Under the pieces are notes generated by a model that saw only the letters and a program-made list of their open reading frames with translations, had not been told where the DNA came from and made no database searches. A DNA stretch of 64,000 bases, taken from NCBI RefSeq assembly GCF_001899645.1, contig NZ_MKVV01000060.1:1-64000 (forward strand), read 5' to 3'. Source of the stretch: Pseudonocardia sp. 73-21 (GTDB lineage: Bacteria > Actinomycetota > Actinomycetes > Mycobacteriales > Pseudonocardiaceae). Positions 61,830-64,000 of the stretch are shown here, piece after piece. The first letter of the stretch is position 1. The number at the start of each line of letters is the position of its first letter. The translations under genes and the position numbers were made by a program.

Positions 61830-63080
61830 CTAAAGGCCTACGCCAGGACCGTCCACGTCGGTCTGCTCCGGCGTTGCCTTGTTCGGTTCGGCGGCCGGGT
61901 CGGGCCGCAGGGCCGTCAGCAACTGCGTCAACGAGTCGTCGAAAGACGACTCCGCGCGCTTCAACTTGTCGCGGGTAACCGGCCCGGTGGATCCGTTGGT
62001 CGTGGGTCGGCTCCGGTCATCCCGTGGAGGTGACGGCTGTGCGGATGGCCGGGGCCGTGGCCGTGGCCGTGGGCGGCTGGACTCGGCGTCCGCCGGCGAC
62101 ATCGCGACCTCCGGGGCGGGTGCCCCCGCCGGGGTGACGCGCGCCTTGTCGAGGTCGATCTGCTCCGTACGGGACTCCACAGGGACCGGGCCAGGGGTTG
62201 TAGCCGTCCGCGGCACGGACTGTGGACGCTGCGGCGGCGGCCGCAACGGCGTCGTGGCCGAGTCCACGTGAGCCTGCTGAGCTACGGCCACCCGCGGCCG
62301 GCCGGTCAGAGGATCCCAGTCGCTGTTCTCCGACGGTCGACCACCGAGCTTTGGATTCCTGACCAGGGTGCCCTCGGAGAGACCGATGCTGTCCGGTATC
62401 GCGTTATCGTGCGGAGCGGTGCTCCGTTCTGCCGCCGGGAAGCCGCCGCTTCTGGTCTCTCGGAGGTACGCGCCAGCGACGACGATCAGCATACCCAGTA
62501 CCAGCGCGATCGCTGCACCTTCGATCTTGAGCGTCGTGCTGGCTACTGGGGCAGTGGGGCCCACCACCCAGATTGTCGAGATCAGCTGTGAGGCCGGGGC
62601 GTTGAGCGACTGCTGTCGTTCCAGCAGGATCTGGTTGGTCTTGGCGGCCGTCTTCACAACGATGTCGTTCGCCGCCTGCGGGGACGCGGTACTCGTCCCG
62701 GTGAGGAAGAGGAACGGACCCTGGTTGTTGCCCAGGAACGATGCGCCCCCGACGTTGGTGATGGTGATGGAGGCGCCGCTGTCCGTTTCGAGACCGTCGA
62801 GCACCGGCTCGCTGTTCATCATCGCGACGATGATCGCCAGTGTGGTGTTGAGCCCGTCGCTGAAGTTGAGCAAGGGGTTGATCTTGGAGGAGGCATTCGG
62901 ATCGCCGGCGGCCGCTGCCGTGTTCGTCGGTGAGCTCGTGAGGACGAGGGTGGCGTCGCTCTCGTACCGGGTGGGCAGGAGGAAGTATGCGCCCACGGCG
63001 AGCACGACTGCCACCGCGGCTGCGAGTCGCGCCACCGAGGGTCGCCTCATCAGTGCCACGATGTTGATCCAGAATGCCAT
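61830..63080 (-). CDS. Wzz-like polysaccharide chain-length regulator with long cytoplasmic tail
   Basis: A 416-residue protein. Helix 1 (about residues 19-36) is followed by PTRYESDATLVLTSSP and INPLLNFSDGLNTTL, matching the paralog at 60952 (INPLLNSGHGLDLT). Helix 2 lies near residues 185-207. The last 200 residues are a disordered, charged tail (PRPRPRPRPSAQPSPP) ending near the stop. It has no kinase motif. Having two Wzz-like proteins in tandem suggests a hetero-oligomer or two chain-length modes. Confidence 0.75.
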   Translation of the reverse strand: MAFWINIVALMRRPSVARLAAAVAVVLAVGAYFLLPTRYESDATLVLTSSPTNTAAAAGDPNASSKINPLLNFSDGLNTTLAIIVAMMNSEPVLDGLETDSGASITITNVGGASFLGNNQGPFLFLTGTSTASPQAANDIVVKTAAKTNQILLERQQSLNAPASQLISTIWVVGPTAPVASTTLKIEGAAIALVLGMLIVVAGAYLRETRSGGFPAAERSTAPHDNAIPDSIGLSEGTLVRNPKLGGRPSENSDWDPLTGRPRVAVAQQAHVDSATTPLRPPPQRPQSVPRTATTPGPVPVESRTEQIDLDKARVTPAGAPAPEVAMSPADAESSRPRPRPRPRPSAQPSPPRDDRSRPTTNGSTGPVTRDKLKRAESSFDDSLTQLLTALRPDPAAEPNKATPEQTDVDGPGVGL

Positions 63081-63236
63081 GATTTGCTCCCCGACGTTTC
63101 CGCGCGGCCTGAGGAGGACCGTGTCGAGGCCTCCTCGTCCCGTAATTCCACTCGCTCGTACGACCGCCTGCGTTACGACGTCCTGCCCTGTCCACGCGTC
63201 CTGATGGGCGATCGGTGGTCTCCTGTACCGGAACGA

Positions 63237-64000
63237 CTAGGAAATCCGCTCTAGCCAGATCTCACGCCAGAAGTGCACGAACTCCCGGGGGCAGGCAGCG
63301 TTGAACGCACCCTCGCAGACGCTGTTCTCCAGAACGATGCACGGGTTCTTCATGGTGAGCATGCGTCCGGTCCGCTCGTCGAGACAGCGGTCGACCCGCC
63401 GCTCCACCCGCCCGACGCGACCGCACCAGCGCGACATCTCTTCCTCGAAGCCCATTCCCCGGTTCAGGAGGTTCGCATCGAGGGTGGCGAGGATGGCGTC
63501 CTTCGACTTCACCCGCACCAGCTCGCCCGGCTGAAGGTCGAGGATCTCGGTCGGCGTCCGGCCGACCGCGCGCCCCTCGAGGAACCTCCACCGCAGGCCG
63601 CGGCGGAACCGTAGACGGGGTGGGAGGAATCGGATGGACAGCTTCTGCAGCCGGTTGAAAAGCCCGACGAGGAACGCACGCAGCGCCCACAGCACACCGG
63701 CGTTGCCCGAGCGCACGTCCTGGACGAACTGACCGACATCACGGAGGGGCAGGCAGGTCGGAGCCGCCCGATTGAGCTCTGTCGCCTGGCACGAATACAG
63801 CTCAGCGCCGTCCGGACCGGGTTCGCGACGGGCGTTCGCGGTCACGAGCGGGAGGAGGAGGCGTCCGTCCACAGGGCGCTCCGTAGGCGGAGTCGCGGCA
63901 CCGGCACGTACCAACCACTGTTCGCGCCAGACCAGTTGACAGGCCGTCTGACACCCTCCGTGACCCTGCCCGTCACAGCGCGCGCCCGATAGGTACACGG
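63237..64000 (-). CDS. Cys-rich hypothetical protein with duplicated C..C..WREXWL motif (5' end beyond window)
   Basis: At least 253 residues are visible; the frame is open to the right edge, so the true start is probably outside. The N-terminal part has CDGQGHGGCQTACQLVWREQ, then WL, and the C-terminal part ends CEGAFNAACPREFVHFWREI, then WLERI, so the same Cys/WREXWL pattern occurs twice. Between them are YSCQATELNRAAP, GELVRVKSKDAILATLD and NRGMGFEEEMSRWCGR. I recall a widespread unnamed family with this pattern in glycan clusters, without a known function. The Cys and His suggest metal binding or disulfides. Confidence 0.65.
   Translation of the reverse strand, partial: VYLSGARCDGQGHGGCQTACQLVWREQWLVRAGAATPPTERPVDGRLLLPLVTANARREPGPDGAELYSCQATELNRAAPTCLPLRDVGQFVQDVRSGNAGVLWALRAFLVGLFNRLQKLSIRFLPPRLRFRRGLRWRFLEGRAVGRTPTEILDLQPGELVRVKSKDAILATLDANLLNRGMGFEEEMSRWCGRVGRVERRVDRCLDERTGRMLTMKNPCIVLENSVCEGAFNAACPREFVHFWREIWLERIS

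Overview
The window is very GC-rich DNA from an actinomycete. GTG and TTG starts, 4-base start/stop overlaps, leaderless-looking promoters, an F420 gene and an HU protein with a long Lys/Ala/Pro tail all fit. The gene content suggests Pseudonocardiaceae, perhaps Pseudonocardia; that placement is inference.

Positions 1-17338 are mostly housekeeping. A GNAT acetyltransferase and an FAD monooxygenase are followed by gltX, tRNA-Gln(CTG), tRNA-Glu(CTC) with a strong terminator, a membrane-anchored Hsp70-like protein, an IclR regulator divergent from leuC-leuD, hupB, a NUDIX/phosphatase gene overlapping ppk, the F420 guanylyltransferase gene, a PlsC-like acyltransferase, gpsA and a trans-sulfuration enzyme. 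The order gpsA-fbiD-ppk-mutT1-hupB-leuD-leuC-iclR-gltX is that of the Mycobacterium tuberculosis Rv2982c-Rv2992c block.

Positions 17361-42716 hold a first cell-surface glycan region: a polysaccharide deacetylase, a GMC oxidoreductase, a GT39-like membrane protein, a flippase, two GT2 enzymes, a Gfo/Idh/MocA dehydrogenase, an HNH protein, and a cslA-glxA-GH6 set like the Streptomyces beta-glucan locus. Next comes a tightly overlapping operon (broken GT2, GT14-like, flippase, GT11-like fucosyltransferase, epimerase, large membrane protein, small membrane protein), then a GH16 enzyme and a second GH6 enzyme.

Positions 42976-47866 hold a compact three-gene operon with 4-base overlaps: salicylate synthase, a condensation-less A-PCP-TE NRPS whose adenylation domain departs from consensus at two key residues, and a gentisate-dioxygenase-like bicupin that appears to have lost its metal ligands. 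This is the best candidate for an undescribed system.

Positions 48157-64000 hold a second, apparently complete Wzx/Wzy-type exopolysaccharide cluster: nucleotidyltransferase, priming glycosylphosphotransferase, flippase, GT2 enzymes, O-antigen-ligase-like polymerase and two Wzz-like proteins. It also has an asparagine-synthase-like enzyme without the N-terminal Cys, two convergent beta-helix lipoproteins, and a Cys-rich protein with a duplicated motif at the right edge. Remnants of an IS1380-type element and of an Rpn-like gene mark past rearrangement.
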